The notes under the pieces: generated by a model
What the model was told of the DNA's origin: nothing
The model's input: only the letters and a program-made list of their open reading frames with translations
Database searches by the model: none
Assembly: GCF_014204895.1 (NCBI RefSeq)
Contig: NZ_JACHMF010000001.1
Span: forward strand, 3,534,001-3,598,000
Reading direction: 5' to 3'
Origin: Paractinoplanes abujensis
GTDB taxonomy: Bacteria > Actinomycetota > Actinomycetes > Mycobacteriales > Micromonosporaceae
Length of the DNA: 64,000 nucleotides
In this document: piece by piece, positions 1 to 8,602 of the stretch
Position numbering within the stretch: position 1 is the stretch's first letter
Layout: every line of letters starts with the position of its first letter
Program-made: the position numbers and the translations under genes

Positions 1-599
1 GCGCCGACGACCTGCCCGCCCTGCTGCGCGGGCTGGCCCGCCGGCCCCGGGCCGCGGTCAAACGCGCCGCCGCCGCGGGCGGTACGGCTTCGCTGGCCGA
101 GCGGCTGGGCAAGCTGGCCGGTCCGGACCGCGAGGAGCTGGTGCTGCAGCTGGCCCGTACGCACGTGGCCACGGTGCTGGGGCACGCGGGTGCGGACGGG
201 GTCGACGCCGACCGCCCGTTCCGGGACCTGGGCTTCGACTCGCTGACCGCCATCGAGCTGCGCAACGCGCTGAACAACGCGACCGGGCTGCGCCTGCCGG
301 CCACGTTGATCTTCGACCACCCGACGCCGCGGGCGGTCGCCGCGCACCTGCTGGCCGAACTGGCCCCGGCCGAGGCGGCCCCGGCGGCGTCGCTGCTGGA
401 CGACCTGACCCGCCTCGAAGCGGCGCTGGAGTCGGCGCCACCTTCGGAGGGCGAGCAGGCGCAACTGGCGGCCCGTCTGCGATCCCTGGCGGCTCGCCTG
501 TCCGGCGGCGCCGGCGACGACGCGGCCGACGAGCTGACGGACGCCAGCGCGGCCGAACTGTTCGACATCCTGGACGCGGAGCTCGGCTCACTCAAGTAG
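1..599 (+). CDS. Type I modular polyketide synthase, 3' end only (end of KR, ACP, C-terminal docking domain)
   Basis: The gene enters from the left edge; the reading frame starts at base 3 and gives the last 198 residues. It opens with the linker that ends KR domains (LPALLRGL), then an ACP with the phosphopantetheine serine in [11 protein letters not shown] (codon at 240-242). The C-terminal tail, beginning LLDDLTRLEAAL and ending in an acidic helix (ELFDILDAELGSLK), is a docking domain. Its type resembles the tails of PKS B and C and should pair with an N-terminal coil of the DDxKLxxYLKxxT kind, such as the one that opens PKS A. The gene is on the opposite strand to the rest of the cluster and is followed by a hairpin terminator. 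Catalytic domains upstream, and probably the loading module, lie outside the window. The family is certain; the partner is inferred from docking type. Confidence 0.95.
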   Translation, partial: ADDLPALLRGLARRPRAAVKRAAAAGGTASLAERLGKLAGPDREELVLQLARTHVATVLGHAGADGVDADRPFRDLGFDSLTAIELRNALNNATGLRLPATLIFDHPTPRAVAAHLLAELAPAEAAPAASLLDDLTRLEAALESAPPSEGEQAQLAARLRSLAARLSGGAGDDAADELTDASAAELFDILDAELGSLK

Positions 600-610
600 G
601 ACCGCACGAC

Positions 611-640
611 GGCCCCCCGACTCCTGGGAGTCGGGGGGCC
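611..640 (+). terminator. Rho-independent-like hairpin after the plus-strand PKS
   Basis: A perfect 13-bp stem (611-623 with 628-640) closes a 4-base loop, and the next bases are gttcgtttcc. It begins 11 bases after the PKS stop codon. The GC-rich stem and position fit a terminator; the T-tract is weak, as is common in actinomycetes. Confidence 0.8.
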
Positions 641-1479
641 GTTCGTTTCCCGCACGGTTCCGCCGGCGTCGACGAAGTACACCCGGTGGCAACGTCCGGC
701 CGACGTGGTCCGGCACGACCCCGGCAGCAGGGGCGCGACGATCGCCGGCAGGCCGAGGTCAGGCGCTGTCCGAGCAGGGGCCAGCCGTCAGGCGTGGACG
801 GACAAGCACACCACCACCATCCCGCAGCCCCTCGGCCGGAACCCGGTGCCGCCGGGTACGTCACGGCTGAGACCGGACCGCGCGGCGATCCCCTTTTTCG
901 TCTGGCCGCCGGCGGTTTTGGTCATGGCCCTCTTCCTGCGCGCCGGAAGCGTTGCGGGAAGTGGGTTCGGCTGGCGGGCAGGTGCCAACGAGGCGGGCGA
1001 GCAGGTGTCCCAGACGTCGAAGCACAGCGTGAACAGTCATTCCGGTGCACGGACGTCGGGGTCCAGGCGTTGCCGGCCGGGCAGACCCGCTGGAACACGA
1101 ACCCGGAGCGCATCGGATGTCGCGCTCGGCGAGGGCTTGCCGGAACTCGCCGGCGACGGTCGCCAGGCTCACCGACACCCCGACCCGGCCCGATGCCTCG
1201 ACCGCGATCAATTGCGGAGCGGAATGCCCCATGAGGCAGGTGAGGTGCCGGTCGAAGACAGCGATCGCGCCCAGGGTGATGGCTCCCTGGTTTGAGGGCG
1301 GTAGGGGCGTCGTGCCACGCGGGACCGCGGGGGTAGGCCGGCGTTGCCGGTCATGACCCGCTCGACGGCGGGGACGTGGCGGAGCCGGTCGGGCCAGGCA
1401 GGTGGTGCCGGTCGTGACGGGTCAGCACAGCGTGCACCGTGAGGGCGGGCATGGTGTGCCGTCGTGGTCCGCGTTCGAG
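641..1479. other. Unassigned 840-bp gap between convergent transcription units
   Basis: This stretch lies between the plus-strand PKS terminator and the minus-strand thioesterase stop. I found no ORF with a recognisable family, start and ribosome site. One minus-strand frame around 1120-1300 reads like coding sequence (it contains AITLGAIAVFDRHLTCLMGH), but it has no clear start and loses sense on both sides. It could be the remnant of a lost gene or transposase. No inverted repeats typical of an insertion sequence were seen. Confidence 0.4.
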
Positions 1480-2202
1480 CTAGGCGGCGAGGTGGTCGCG
1501 CAGCAGGGTGATGACTGCTGGGGCGTGGTCGTTCAGGTAGAAGTGGCCGCCGTCGAAGATGTGCAGGTGGAAAGGGCCGGTGGTGCGCTCGGCCCACGGC
1601 TTGGCCTCGGCCTCGGTGACCTGGTCGTCCCGGTCGCCGATCAGCGCGGTGACCGGGCAGCTCAGCGGCGGGCCGGGCCGGTAGCGGTAGGTTTCGGCGG
1701 CCTGGTAGTCGCCGCGCAGCGCGGGCAGGATCAGGCGCAGGATCTCCTCGTCGCCCAGCACCGCGGCGTCGGTGCCGCTCATCCGGCCCAGACCGTCGAT
1801 CAGGCGGTGGTCGTCGGCCAGGTGCATGCGGTCGTCGCGGGGGCAGGTCGGCGCGCTGCGGCCGCTGACGAAGAGCCCGGTGATCGGCACGGGCAGGCGC
1901 CGGGCCACCTCGAACGCGAGCGAGGCGCCCATGCTGTGCCCGAAGAAGGTCAACGGCCGGTCCCCGTACGGGGTGAGCTCTTCGGTGACGAGGTCGGCGA
2001 GCACGTGCAGGTCGGTGACGCAGGGTTCGTGCCGGCGGTCCTGACGGCCCGGATATTGCACGGCCAGCACGTCGACGTCGGGGGCGAGCGCCCGCGAGAC
2101 TGCGAAGTAGTAGGACGCCGATCCGCCGGCGTGCGGGAAGCACACCAGCCGGGCGGAATCCGCCCGGCCGGTGTGGAACTGCCTGATCCACGCGCTGGTC
2201 AT
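1480..2202 (-). CDS. Type II thioesterase of the PKS cluster
   Basis: This 240-residue alpha/beta hydrolase has the type II thioesterase layout. The oxyanion region is CFPHAGGSASYY (21-32), the nucleophile elbow is GHSMG with Ser90, the acid lies in GDRDDQV near 190-193, and the catalytic histidine is His220 in GGHFYL. Such enzymes free PKS acyl carriers from wrong or decarboxylated acyl groups, which restores stalled modules. It is the last gene of the long minus-strand operon, 10 bases after the mutase large subunit. Length is normal for the family. It is free-standing and distinct from the chain-releasing thioesterase domain at the end of PKS E. Confidence 0.95.
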   Translation of the reverse strand: MTSAWIRQFHTGRADSARLVCFPHAGGSASYYFAVSRALAPDVDVLAVQYPGRQDRRHEPCVTDLHVLADLVTEELTPYGDRPLTFFGHSMGASLAFEVARRLPVPITGLFVSGRSAPTCPRDDRMHLADDHRLIDGLGRMSGTDAAVLGDEEILRLILPALRGDYQAAETYRYRPGPPLSCPVTALIGDRDDQVTEAEAKPWAERTTGPFHLHIFDGGHFYLNDHAPAVITLLRDHLAA

Positions 2203-2212
2203 GACACTCCGT

Positions 2213-3490
2213 TCAAGCGGCCGGCGCGTGGTCGAAGGTGCGCCGGATGTAGGACAGGTCGTCGAGCAGGCCGGACGAGGTGAGCGTCCGGTGGAAGCGG
2301 TGGCCGGCCAGCCCGCGCAACGGCATGGAACCGATGTCGGCCCAGCGCAGCCAGCCGTCGCTGTCGATGTAGCCGCGGGTGCGGCCCATGTTGTCGGGGT
2401 GCAGGCAGAAGGGTACGTCGAGCACGCCGTAGCGGAACGCGGCGAGCAGCGCGCGGCCCGGGTCGGCGTCCAAGTTGAGCACGGCGTGCACGAGCGCGGC
2501 CGCCTCGGCGTACGTCGAGGAGTCGGCGCCGGGCCGGAGCTCGCCGCGCGCCGCGCCGGCCCGTTCCAGCGCCGCCACGTTCTCGGCCACCGTGGGGATG
2601 CGCCGTGCCTCCGCGGTCGTCTTCACGATGAGCCGTTCGGACCCGGTGGTGACGGTCAGCTCGGCCGCCCGTTCCAGCAGCCGGTCCGCGCCTTGCGGGG
2701 TGCAGGGGTAGACGCCCATGTACGCGTAGACGACCACGTGCCAGTTGTCGGTGGGCAGCAGTTCGGCGCAGAGCCGGCGCAGCGCGAACACCGCTTCCCG
2801 GTCCTGTTCCATGTTGGTCTGCTGGGCGTAGCTGACCGACACGCTGCGCACGCCGTGGTGCACGAAGAACAGCGCCTCCAGCACGCTGAGCGCGACCAGC
2901 TGGCTGGGCGGGCAGAGCTGGCCCATCAGGCAGCCGCCGAACGTCTCCAGGTGCGGTTCGACGCCGTCGTCGCGCAGCCGGGCGAACTGTTCGGTGCAGC
3001 GCCGCCAGTTGCGCACGGCGTCGGTCAGCGGGGTGCGCCCGTACGGGAGGCAGTACGACACCGGACCGCCTTCGGTGGCGTTGAGGCGCAGCGCGACCAG
3101 GGCCGCGAAGATGTCGTCGGGCACAGCTGATCCGTGCCGCACCTGCACCGGGAAGTCGTCGTCGCGCACACCGTCGAGCATGCGCCGGGTGACGTCGTAG
3201 TCGTGGTTGACGATCGGGTAGCCGTTGAGGTGCACGCCGTCGGCCAGGGCGCGCGCGGCGGCCCGCAGGTCACCGACGCGGGTGTAACTGTCCAGGGTGA
3301 CGGTGCCGACGGTGGTGGCGTGCGCGGCCCGGGTGGCCCGCAGGCCGGCCCGCATCCGCCGGGGGTCGCTGAAGCCCATCCGCGGCTGCACGACCAGGCG
3401 GCCGTGCCCGCCGCGACGGCGCACGAACTCCCCGAAGTCCACCGGCCGGGGGGCCGTGTCACCGTCGCGGCTCAGTCTGGCGCCGATCAT
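2213..3490 (-). CDS. Glutamate mutase (methylaspartate mutase) large E subunit
   Basis: This 425-residue protein resembles the catalytic E subunit of adenosylcobalamin-dependent glutamate mutase, which rearranges L-glutamate to (2S,3S)-3-methylaspartate together with the small S subunit. Visible family segments include LVVQPRMGFSDPRRM near the N-terminus, GGPVSYCLPYGR, LETFGGCLMGQLCPPS, VSVSYAQQTNMEQD and FCLHPDNMGRTRG. The ATG at 3490 overlaps the S-subunit stop by four bases (ATGA), so the two are probably translated together; longer upstream reading is antisense noise. In macrolactam clusters such as vicenistatin (VinI), this pair supplies the methylaspartate that becomes the beta-amino starter. 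Shorter than catabolic E subunits (about 480 residues), which I believe is usual for secondary-metabolism versions. Confidence 0.92.
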   Translation of the reverse strand: MIGARLSRDGDTAPRPVDFGEFVRRRGGHGRLVVQPRMGFSDPRRMRAGLRATRAAHATTVGTVTLDSYTRVGDLRAAARALADGVHLNGYPIVNHDYDVTRRMLDGVRDDDFPVQVRHGSAVPDDIFAALVALRLNATEGGPVSYCLPYGRTPLTDAVRNWRRCTEQFARLRDDGVEPHLETFGGCLMGQLCPPSQLVALSVLEALFFVHHGVRSVSVSYAQQTNMEQDREAVFALRRLCAELLPTDNWHVVVYAYMGVYPCTPQGADRLLERAAELTVTTGSERLIVKTTAEARRIPTVAENVAALERAGAARGELRPGADSSTYAEAAALVHAVLNLDADPGRALLAAFRYGVLDVPFCLHPDNMGRTRGYIDSDGWLRWADIGSMPLRGLAGHRFHRTLTSSGLLDDLSYIRRTFDHAPAA

Positions 3491-3939
3491 GCCGGGACGC
3501 CCTGCATCGTGGCCACCTCGGAGAGGAAGCCGGAGAACTCGGCCGGCCCGGCCACACCCTCCTCGTAGACGCGGGTGAACCCGGCGGCGAGCAGTTCGTC
3601 GCCGTACCTGTGGCCCTCGCCGCCGGTGACGCCGAGCTTGCCGCCGATCACCACCGGGGTGGTGGACAACTCGGGGAAGCCCCGCAGCGCGCTGATGACG
3701 CGCCGGCCGTCCTGGTGTCCGTGGCCGTTCACGGTCGAGATCACCACGACGTCGGGCCGCCGGTCCCGTGACTCCCGGACGAGCAGGTCGTCCGGGGTGC
3801 ACGCGCCGAGGTTGGTGACGGCGTAACCGTGCTCTTCGAGGAGAAGCTGAAGATAGACCAGGTTCCAGGTGTGCGAGTCGGAAGCCACGGTGGACACGAT
3901 CGCGGTCGGGCGGTCGTGCGTGTGGTTGCCTGCGGTCAC
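3487..3939 (-). CDS. Glutamate mutase small S subunit (cobalamin-binding)
   Basis: This 150-residue B12-binding Rossmann protein carries the adenosylcobalamin for the mutase E subunit. The loop that holds the cobalt-coordinating histidine reads ASDSHTWN (Asp21, His23), followed by STVNGHG near 68-74 and VIGGKLG near 97-103, the places of the DxHxxG, SxL and GG motifs. The last glycine of DxHxxG is Asn26 here, and the leucine of SxL is valine. The GTG start at 3939 is chosen because AAGGAG lies six bases upstream. The stop overlaps the E subunit start (ATGA). It corresponds to VinH of the vicenistatin route. The role is firm from family and partner gene. Confidence 0.92.
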   Translation of the reverse strand: MTAGNHTHDRPTAIVSTVASDSHTWNLVYLQLLLEEHGYAVTNLGACTPDDLLVRESRDRRPDVVVISTVNGHGHQDGRRVISALRGFPELSTTPVVIGGKLGVTGGEGHRYGDELLAAGFTRVYEEGVAGPAEFSGFLSEVATMQGVPA

Positions 3940-3974
3940 GTACTGCTCCTTCAAGGGTTCCGCCGGATGTGCGG

Positions 3975-5228
3975 TCACATCCGTACGCTCGGGCCCGTGC
4001 CGACCGTCCAGGTGCGCTCGTGCTCGATCCGCGACACGGAGACCACCTCGGTGCCGCGCACCACGATCTCGGCCGGCGCGGGCCGCCCGAGGAACATGAG
4101 CAGGCTGGCCGTGGGACCGTAGGCGCCGGCGTTGGGGATCGTGACGATGTCGCCTTCGGAGAGGTCGGGCAGGGCGATCTCGCGGCCCAGCACGTCGCCG
4201 GGGGTGCACAGCGGGCCGACCAGGCTGGCCTTCTGGGCCGGCTCGAGGTCCGTCTGCACCGCGACCGGCAGCAGCCGGCCCAGCCCGGACATGCCGCCGA
4301 AGGTGTTGATGCCGGCGTCGGCGATGACGAAGTTGCGGCCACGGCTCTGCTTGATGTTGGTGACCTGGGTGATCAGGGTGCCCGAGGCGCCGATCAGGTA
4401 GCGGCCGGACTCGCAGGCCACCGTGGGCGCGCCGGTGCGCCATCCGGGGAAGTGCAGGTCGAGGATCGCGGCCAGCTCGGCCCGCAGCTTCGGGTACGAC
4501 GCGCGGGGGCCCGGCACCGCGTACGGGACCGAGAAACCGCCACCGATGTCGAGGAACCGTACGGGCAGGTCGTGCTCCTCGGCGAGCTGCGCGGCCACCT
4601 CGATGGTGTTGCGGAACTCGCCGATCAGGCTTTCCTCGTCGCGCGCGTTGCTGAGCGGGAAGAAGTGAAAGCCGGCCAGTTCGGTGCCGGCCACCGCGCG
4701 CAGCTCGGGCAGCACGTCGGCCAGGGTCTCGCTGTCGATGCCGAACTGCGACGGCGTGCCGGTCATCCGGATGCTGGTGGTGGCGGACGCGGCGACGTGG
4801 TTGATCCGCAGCAGGGCTTGGGCGACGACACCCTGCCGCTGGGCGGCCGCGCCGATGTGCCGCAGGTCGGAGAGCGACTCGACGGAGAACATCCGGACGC
4901 CGGCCCCGATGGCCACGTCCAGCTCGCCGTGCGTCTTGCCGGGTCCGGTGTAGAGGATGTCACCGGGGTCGTGGCCCGCGGCGATCGAGACGGCCAGCTC
5001 GCCGGTCGAGCTGATCTCGGTGCGGCAGCCGTGCTCGGGGGTGCCGCGCAGGGTGCGGATCAGCTCGGGATGCGAGTTGGCCTTGACCGCGAAGAACAGC
5101 TCGAACTCCTCGGGCAGCGCGCCCAGCAGTTCGTCGCGAGCCGCCTCCACCTCGTCGAGGTCGTAGACGAACAGCGGGGTGCCGTAGCTCTTGGCGAGCT
5201 GCTCGGCGAAGTCCTGGTCCAGGCTCAT
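3975..5228 (-). CDS. PLP-dependent decarboxylase (alanine-racemase fold), 3-methylaspartyl-ACP decarboxylase type
   Basis: This 417-residue fold-type III decarboxylase belongs with diaminopimelate/ornithine decarboxylases. The PLP lysine is Lys49 in FFAVKANS. Other family marks are ISSTGELAVS, the phosphate loop DIGGGFSVPY, ESGRYLIG (usually EPGR), the active-site cysteine in CTPGDVLG and NAGAYG near the end. In the vicenistatin pathway VinO removes the alpha-carboxyl from 3-methylaspartate held on a free ACP, giving 3-aminoisobutyryl-ACP; that is the likely job here, given the mutase genes downstream and the adenylation gene upstream. The ATG at 5228 overlaps the adenylation gene stop by four bases. 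The histidine of the usual HxHIGS segment is followed by FFPLS, as expected for a different substrate. Confidence 0.9.
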   Translation of the reverse strand: MSLDQDFAEQLAKSYGTPLFVYDLDEVEAARDELLGALPEEFELFFAVKANSHPELIRTLRGTPEHGCRTEISSTGELAVSIAAGHDPGDILYTGPGKTHGELDVAIGAGVRMFSVESLSDLRHIGAAAQRQGVVAQALLRINHVAASATTSIRMTGTPSQFGIDSETLADVLPELRAVAGTELAGFHFFPLSNARDEESLIGEFRNTIEVAAQLAEEHDLPVRFLDIGGGFSVPYAVPGPRASYPKLRAELAAILDLHFPGWRTGAPTVACESGRYLIGASGTLITQVTNIKQSRGRNFVIADAGINTFGGMSGLGRLLPVAVQTDLEPAQKASLVGPLCTPGDVLGREIALPDLSEGDIVTIPNAGAYGPTASLLMFLGRPAPAEIVVRGTEVVSVSRIEHERTWTVGTGPSVRM

Positions 5229-6718
5229 CGGTCGTTCCCTTCCAGCATGTCGATCAGGGCCTTCCGGGCGTTCTTGCCGTGCAGGGTCAGGGGGAAGGTC
5301 TCGAGCACGCGGCACACGGCGGGCACCTTGGCCGGCTCCAGGCGCACCGACAGCTCCTTGATGACGACCTTGGGCGCGAGCTCGGACTCGACGAACAGGG
5401 TCAGGTCGCGGCCCTCGCCCGGCGGCACCGCGGCGGCGGCGCGCACCCCGGCGATGTCCATGGCGGCGGCCTCGATCTCGGTGGTGCTCATCCGGATCCC
5501 GCGGCGCTTGAACATGTCGTCGCGCCGGCCCTCGAAGTAGAGGTAGCCGTCGGCGTCGAGGCTGCCGTAGTCACCGGTGTGCAATCGCAGAACCCCTTCC
5601 CCCGTACGGCGGAAGGTCGTCGCGGTGAGGTCGGGCCGGCGCCAGTATCCGGGCATCACGTGGGGTCCCTCGGCCACGATCTCCCCGACCTGGCCCGGGG
5701 GCAGCTCGGCCCCGTCCGGCCCGAGGACCCGTACGGTCGTGCCCGCGAAGGGGCGGCCCACCGAGTCGGGTTTGTCCTGCTCGCGCTCGGGCGGCATCAC
5801 CGTGATCCGCTTGCACTCGGTCTGGCCGTACTGCCGGACGACCCGGACGCCGGGGAAGGTCTCCTTCAGTGCCTCGATGGTCGCGGCGGGCAGGGCCGCG
5901 CCGGTGTTGGTGATCAGCCGGACCGGGGGCATCGGACCCTCGGACCGCTTGGCCAGCAACGTGATCATCGTGGCCAGCGAGGGCACGATCGGCACCACCG
6001 TGGTGCCGGTCTCCCGCATGCGGCGCAGCAGCACCAGGTCGCTCTCGCCGTCGTCGAGCACGATCTCGGACCGGCCCAGCGCGCACAACAGCACCTTGTA
6101 GAGGCCGTAGTCCCAGGAGAGCGGGAACCGGCAGAACACGACGTCATCGGCGCGGTAGCCCATCTCGGCCTGGATCGCCCGGGAAGCGAAGGTGATCTGC
6201 GCGTGCGGCGCCATCACGGCCTTGGGCAGCGCGGTGCTGCCCGAGGTGTAGATGAGTGCGGCCAGGTCCTCCGGCTCCACCTCGGGGGCGGGCAGTTGCC
6301 CGGGCCGGCGGGCCACCTGCAGCACCTCGGCCCAGGCGTCGTCGAAGTCGTGCACCGGGGCCGTCGCCACCTCCCGCATGTTGACCGCGAGGTCGGCGGT
6401 GACCAGCGCGATCGCGGGCTCGGCGTCGCGCACGACGGAGGCCAGGTGGAACGCCTTCATGGCCTTGTTGATGGGCACGAAGACCGCACCCGCGCGGACC
6501 GTGCCGTAGAACATGGCGGCCAGTTCGCGGCGGGTCGGCGACTGCACGACGACCCGGTCGCCGGGACGGACGCCGCGCTCGATCAGCCAGGTGGTGAAGG
6601 CGCGGGCCCGCTCGGCCAGTTCGGCGTACGTCCACCGGCCGGTGGCGTCGCGCACGGCGTACCGGCCGGGTGAGTCGGCGGCTGCCGCGTCGAGAAGGGA
6701 GTGCACGAGGTCGGTCAT
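5225..6718 (-). CDS. Adenylation enzyme, probable 3-methylaspartate-ACP ligase (VinN-like)
   Basis: This 497-residue stand-alone acyl-adenylating enzyme (ANL superfamily) has the nucleotide loop YTSGSTALPKAV (Gly to Ala in the usual SGSTGxPK), QYGQTECKR, the LHTGDYG motif, EGRRDDMFKRRG, and the C-terminal catalytic lysine in LHGKNARKAL. It has no fused carrier domain, so it should load a separate ACP; the small ACP gene lies 1.6 kb upstream in the same operon. In vicenistatin biosynthesis two such enzymes exist, VinN for the beta-amino acid and VinM for the protecting alanine. This one overlaps the decarboxylase gene and lies closer to the mutase genes, so I favour the VinN role. The assignment between the two adenylation genes is an inference. 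Confidence 0.85.
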   Translation of the reverse strand: MTDLVHSLLDAAAADSPGRYAVRDATGRWTYAELAERARAFTTWLIERGVRPGDRVVVQSPTRRELAAMFYGTVRAGAVFVPINKAMKAFHLASVVRDAEPAIALVTADLAVNMREVATAPVHDFDDAWAEVLQVARRPGQLPAPEVEPEDLAALIYTSGSTALPKAVMAPHAQITFASRAIQAEMGYRADDVVFCRFPLSWDYGLYKVLLCALGRSEIVLDDGESDLVLLRRMRETGTTVVPIVPSLATMITLLAKRSEGPMPPVRLITNTGAALPAATIEALKETFPGVRVVRQYGQTECKRITVMPPEREQDKPDSVGRPFAGTTVRVLGPDGAELPPGQVGEIVAEGPHVMPGYWRRPDLTATTFRRTGEGVLRLHTGDYGSLDADGYLYFEGRRDDMFKRRGIRMSTTEIEAAAMDIAGVRAAAAVPPGEGRDLTLFVESELAPKVVIKELSVRLEPAKVPAVCRVLETFPLTLHGKNARKALIDMLEGNDR

Positions 6719-8331
6719 TGCCGTTCTCCGTTCCGGGCACCTGACGGGCTGAGCTGGGCGGTCGCCTCGGCGGTGAGGCGAAGGCGGTCGATCTTCTTGT
6801 TGGTGTTGAGCGGGAACTCGGCCAGGTGCCGGTAGTGCCGCGGCACCATCTGCTGCGGCACGGTCCGGCCGACGTGCTGGGCCAGCCGCGCGGGGGCGAG
6901 CCGTTCGCCGGTGTAGAAGACGACCAGCTCGCTGGTGCTGCCGGCGGCGGCGCCCACGGTGACCGCGTCCTGCACGCCGGGGCAGCAGCGGACCGCGTGG
7001 TCGAGCTCGCCGAGCTCCACCCGCAAACCGTTGACCTGCACCTGCGAGTCGACCCGGCCCAGGTAGACCAGCTCACCGCCGTCCGCCTCGCGCACCAGGT
7101 CGCCGGTGCGGTACCACGTACGGCCGTCGCGTCGCAGGTAGCGGCCGGCGCTGTGCCGCGGGTCGAGGTAGCCGGCGGACAGCTGCGGGCCGGCGATGCA
7201 CAACTCGCCCTCGCCCTCGACCGTCGTGCCGTCCGGCGCCACGAGCATCTGCGCCAGGCCGTCGTGCAGCGTGCCCAGCGGCACCACCCCGTTCACCCCG
7301 ACCTTGCGGGACACGGCGGGCTGCCAGGTGTGCCGGTGCGTGGTGATGGTGATCTCGGTGGGTCCGTACACGTTGACCACCGACGAGTTGGGCGCGGCGG
7401 CCTGCCAGTCGGCGGTGTCGGTGAAGCGCAGCGCCTCGCCGCCGAACCACGTCCAGCGCAGCGTCGGCATGGCCCCCGCGGTCAGGCCGCCCATCCGCCG
7501 GACCAGCGCGATCACGCTCGGCGCGGAGAACCAGACCGAGACGCGGTGCTCGGACACGAACAGCGGCAGGTCCCGGTAGTGGTTGGGCAGCACCGAGACC
7601 AGCGGCGCCCCGGCCCCCCAGGCGCACCACAGGTCGGAGACCGCGGAGTCCCAGTTGAGGTTGGCCGCCTGCGAGAACACGTCGGTGGCGGTGAAGTCGT
7701 ACCAGGAGTCCATCAGGTCGAAGTAGTGGCGCAGGTTGCCGTGGCTGAGCCGGACGCCCTTGGGGGTGCCGGTGGAGCCCGAGGTGAACAGGACGTAGGC
7801 GATGTCGTCGGGCCGCGACCGGCGCGGGTAGACCAGCCGGTGGCTGTCGTCGACCACGATCGGCCGGGGCCGGTCGGCGGTGCCGTCGGCCACCAGCACG
7901 GGCAGGTCGACGCCGTGCTCGCGCAGCCGGCCGATCAGCGCCGCGCCCTCGGCGTCGACGACGAGCGCCTGCACGTGGGCGGCGCGCAGCATCGCGACCA
8001 GGCGAGCCACCGGGAAGTCGGTCAGCAGCGGCACCGTGGTCAGCCCGGCGTAGAGACAGGAGAGAATGCCCAGGTACGCCTCGACGCTGCGCCCGGCCAG
8101 CACGGCCACCGCGCCCTGCCGGGGCACGACCCGGCGCAGCGAGCCGGCCCAGACCAGCGCCCGCTCGTGGGCCTCGTCGTAGGTGACCGTGCGCGGACCG
8201 ACCTTGAGCGCGACCTCCCACGGGGAGATGGCCAGTCCGCGCAGGAAACGGCTGTGCAGTCCCAAGTCCTCGGGGCCTCCCCCGGCCGGGATCACCGGTC
8301 CGGGGGAGGCCGCCAGATCGAATGTCGTCAT
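6715..8331 (-). CDS. Adenylation enzyme, probable aminoacyl ligase protecting the beta-amino group (VinM-like)
   Basis: This 538-residue amino acid adenylation enzyme resembles a single NRPS A domain without a fused carrier. Core motifs are FTSGSTGTPKGV, LNWDSAVSD (the aspartate that holds the substrate amino group in NRPS A domains), FGGEALR, NVYGPTEITITTH, YRTGDLV, GRVDSQVQVNG and the catalytic-lysine motif NTNKKIDRLRL. Of the two A enzymes it looks more like a standard alpha-amino acid activator, which fits the VinM role: adding an aminoacyl cap, alanine in vicenistatin, to the free amine of the starter so that the chain does not cyclise early. The ATG at 8331 overlaps the ACP stop (ATGA), and its own stop overlaps the next gene. 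The substrate cannot be read by eye. Confidence 0.83.
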   Translation of the reverse strand: MTTFDLAASPGPVIPAGGGPEDLGLHSRFLRGLAISPWEVALKVGPRTVTYDEAHERALVWAGSLRRVVPRQGAVAVLAGRSVEAYLGILSCLYAGLTTVPLLTDFPVARLVAMLRAAHVQALVVDAEGAALIGRLREHGVDLPVLVADGTADRPRPIVVDDSHRLVYPRRSRPDDIAYVLFTSGSTGTPKGVRLSHGNLRHYFDLMDSWYDFTATDVFSQAANLNWDSAVSDLWCAWGAGAPLVSVLPNHYRDLPLFVSEHRVSVWFSAPSVIALVRRMGGLTAGAMPTLRWTWFGGEALRFTDTADWQAAAPNSSVVNVYGPTEITITTHRHTWQPAVSRKVGVNGVVPLGTLHDGLAQMLVAPDGTTVEGEGELCIAGPQLSAGYLDPRHSAGRYLRRDGRTWYRTGDLVREADGGELVYLGRVDSQVQVNGLRVELGELDHAVRCCPGVQDAVTVGAAAGSTSELVVFYTGERLAPARLAQHVGRTVPQQMVPRHYRHLAEFPLNTNKKIDRLRLTAEATAQLSPSGARNGERQ

Positions 8332-8576
8332 GAGACCGTCTCGACCATCTTGGAAACGCTCAGCCACAGCGTGCGGGCGGTGGCGAAAGTGTGCAGGTTC
8401 AGCATGTCGTCGAGGAATCGCACGTGATAGGTGGCCTCGAGGGCGCCCATCATCTCGATGATCCCCATCGAGTCCAGGCCCAGGTCGCGCAGGCCGGCGT
8501 CGGGGTCGAGCGGCTCGTCGGCGTCGAGGAACGGGACGTAGCGGCGCATGATGTCCTCGAACTGGTCGTCCCACAT
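8328..8576 (-). CDS. Free-standing acyl carrier protein for the beta-amino starter (VinL-like)
   Basis: This 82-residue protein is a discrete ACP with the phosphopantetheine serine at Ser36 in LGLDSMGIIEMM and a normal four-helix length. The ATG at 8576 is chosen over an out-of-frame ATG at 8581; AGAAGGAG lies just upstream. It should hold 3-methylaspartate, then 3-aminoisobutyrate, then the capped dipeptide, before transfer to the PKS loading module. It sits between the trans-acyltransferase and the adenylation gene, and its stop overlaps the next start, so stoichiometric co-translation is likely. Confidence 0.9.
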   Translation of the reverse strand: MWDDQFEDIMRRYVPFLDADEPLDPDAGLRDLGLDSMGIIEMMGALEATYHVRFLDDMLNLHTFATARTLWLSVSKMVETVS

Positions 8577-8602
8577 GGCATGACTCCTTCTGGCTAGGGG
8601 TG

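Noticed and set aside
641..1479. An insertion sequence in the gap
   Set aside because: I found no transposase motif (DDE signature), no terminal inverted repeats and no target duplication.
3491..4342. N-terminal extension of the mutase E subunit
   Set aside because: The extension is antisense-like low-complexity sequence over the S subunit and decarboxylase genes. The conserved protein starts at 3490.
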